From: Eucommia ulmoides
Taxonomy: Eukaryota; Streptophyta; Magnoliopsida; Garryales; Eucommiaceae
Length of the DNA: 64,000 bases
Direction of reading: 5' to 3'
Assembly (NCBI GenBank): GCA_016647705.1
Contig: CM028333.1
Location: forward strand, 23,678,243-23,742,242
The position numbers and the translations under genes were made by a program. Each line of letters begins with the position of its first letter. Within the stretch, counting starts at the first letter, position 1. Under the pieces are notes generated by a model. That model ran no database searches. It had not been told where the DNA came from and worked only from the letters and a program-made list of their open reading frames with translations. Positions 63,449 to 64,000 of the stretch are shown here, piece after piece.

Positions 63449-64000
63449 TGATATGAGAAAACTCCTGCTCATAACTGACATAGGCATGAAGCCTTAAATG
63501 GATCGGATCAGGTTAGAAATCTAATCCAAAACAGACAGATCCAATGAGTTATTTGAGCCGAAGAATAATAAGCCCAGTGGGGCATGGTTTTCAGCAGTCT
63601 TCTATGCAAGGAAAATGACCTCACAAAGAAGCCCATTAATGGGCAGATTAGAGCCCACAGTGTTAAGGGGCAAAGAGTAACGGTCAACCCGTCGTGACTG
63701 TCTTCCTTACACTTGAAGAACATTATAAACCAGATTAACTGTAACGGCCCATGATTAATGAGGAACGTTACAAAGATATCTCTTACAATAAATGAAATAT
63801 TGGTTATCTTCCAAGCGATTAGAAGTGTATCACATAACGAGTGACCTCTCCAATGAAACGGCGGAATATCTCCAAGCCAATATAAGGAGCAGGTATCACT
63901 GGCATCTTTTTACGTTCAATTTGCGTATTAATCCCTTCCATTACCAGATTAACTTATTCTCACGCTATAAGTTCTTCGGCCGATATAACATCGGTATCCC
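63449..64000 (+). repeat. Tat-like element 2, 3' LTR (truncated by window end)
   Basis: It starts TGATATGAGAAAACTC and is homologous over its first 350 bp to 49178-49544. The end of the window (CCAGATTAACTTATTCTCAC) matches the LTR remnant at 19597 (CAGATTAGATTAACTTATTC). The true 3' end lies beyond the window. Confidence 0.75.

Larger units (their letters stand above)
49178..64000 (+). mobile_element. Tat-like Ty3/gypsy element 2, deleted and nested, extends beyond window
   Basis: The plus-strand order is truncated LTR (49178-49544), integrase (49545-50575), 49-50-bp tandem repeat (50783-51125), antisense ORF (51420-53736, continued at 61766-62100) and LTR (from 63449). It is split by the chromovirus at 53737-61765 and a solo LTR at 62134-63320. 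The architecture mirrors Tat-like element 1: pol, tandem repeats, antisense ORF, LTR. It is clearly inactive. Confidence 0.75.

Noticed and set aside
49178-64000. An endogenous pararetrovirus (caulimovirus-like) origin
   Set aside because: No movement-protein or coat motifs seen; the domain order with integrase, LTRs, primer-binding and polypurine sites are those of LTR retrotransposons.

Overview
This window is nuclear DNA from a flowering plant, probably a eudicot. It is AT-rich and rich in microsatellites, and it consists almost entirely of nested transposable elements of plant-specific families: Ty1/copia, Ty3/gypsy Tat-like and chromovirus, Mutator-like, CACTA, hAT, PIF/Harbinger-like MITEs and one tRNA-derived SINE. 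Nothing bacterial was seen, and no tRNA, rRNA or CRISPR. The only ordinary host gene I can support is the first exon of a glyoxalase/VOC-family gene on the minus strand (14425-14748). Its remaining exons were not found.

Layout, left to right. (1) 0-8.3 kb: a Pack-MULE (544-2378) with an ER-cyclophilin fragment, an AT-rich stretch with a local duplication, a hAT MITE (4021-4590), a degraded MITE (5647-6136) and a solo gypsy LTR (6313-7329). (2) 8.3-15.3 kb: a full-length, coding-damaged copia element (8296-13256) inserted in an older MITE, then a SINE (13512-13726), a PIF/Harbinger MITE (13746-14317) and the VOC exon. (3) 15.3-21.4 kb: a CACTA element (15313-19376) carrying exon fragments of at least two host genes, sitting in an older LTR, followed by a second type of Pack-MULE (19942-21437). 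(4) 21.5-36.8 kb: a 15.3-kb Tat-like gypsy element on the minus strand with gag-pol, two tandem-repeat arrays and an antisense ORF. It has been invaded by a solo LTR (22156-23874) and a hAT element (34002-34911). (5) 36.8-49.2 kb: a second solo LTR of the nested family (38196-39578), a SIRE/Maximus-like LTR (39641-about 41721), and an inverted pair of chromovirus 3' ends (41860-48859) around a second copy of the first Pack-MULE family (45036-46721). (6) 49.2-64 kb: a second, deleted Tat-like element on the plus strand, split by a full-length chromovirus (53737-61765, minus) and a solo LTR (62134-63320). Its 3' LTR runs off the window.

Most boundaries rest on target-site duplications read directly from the sequence: 9 bp for MULEs, 8 bp for hATs, 5 bp for LTR elements, 3 bp for CACTA and Harbinger-like, 18 bp for the SINE. 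No retroelement ORF looks intact. The chromovirus is notable: its gag-pol frame of about 1,480 codons holds together with no net frameshift, but it is cut by many stops, several of them at Gln, Trp or Arg codons as expected from C-to-T change. The most interesting material is the repeated capture of host exons by three different DNA transposons, and the matching architecture of the two Tat-like elements (pol and an antisense ORF facing each other across a tandem-repeat array).
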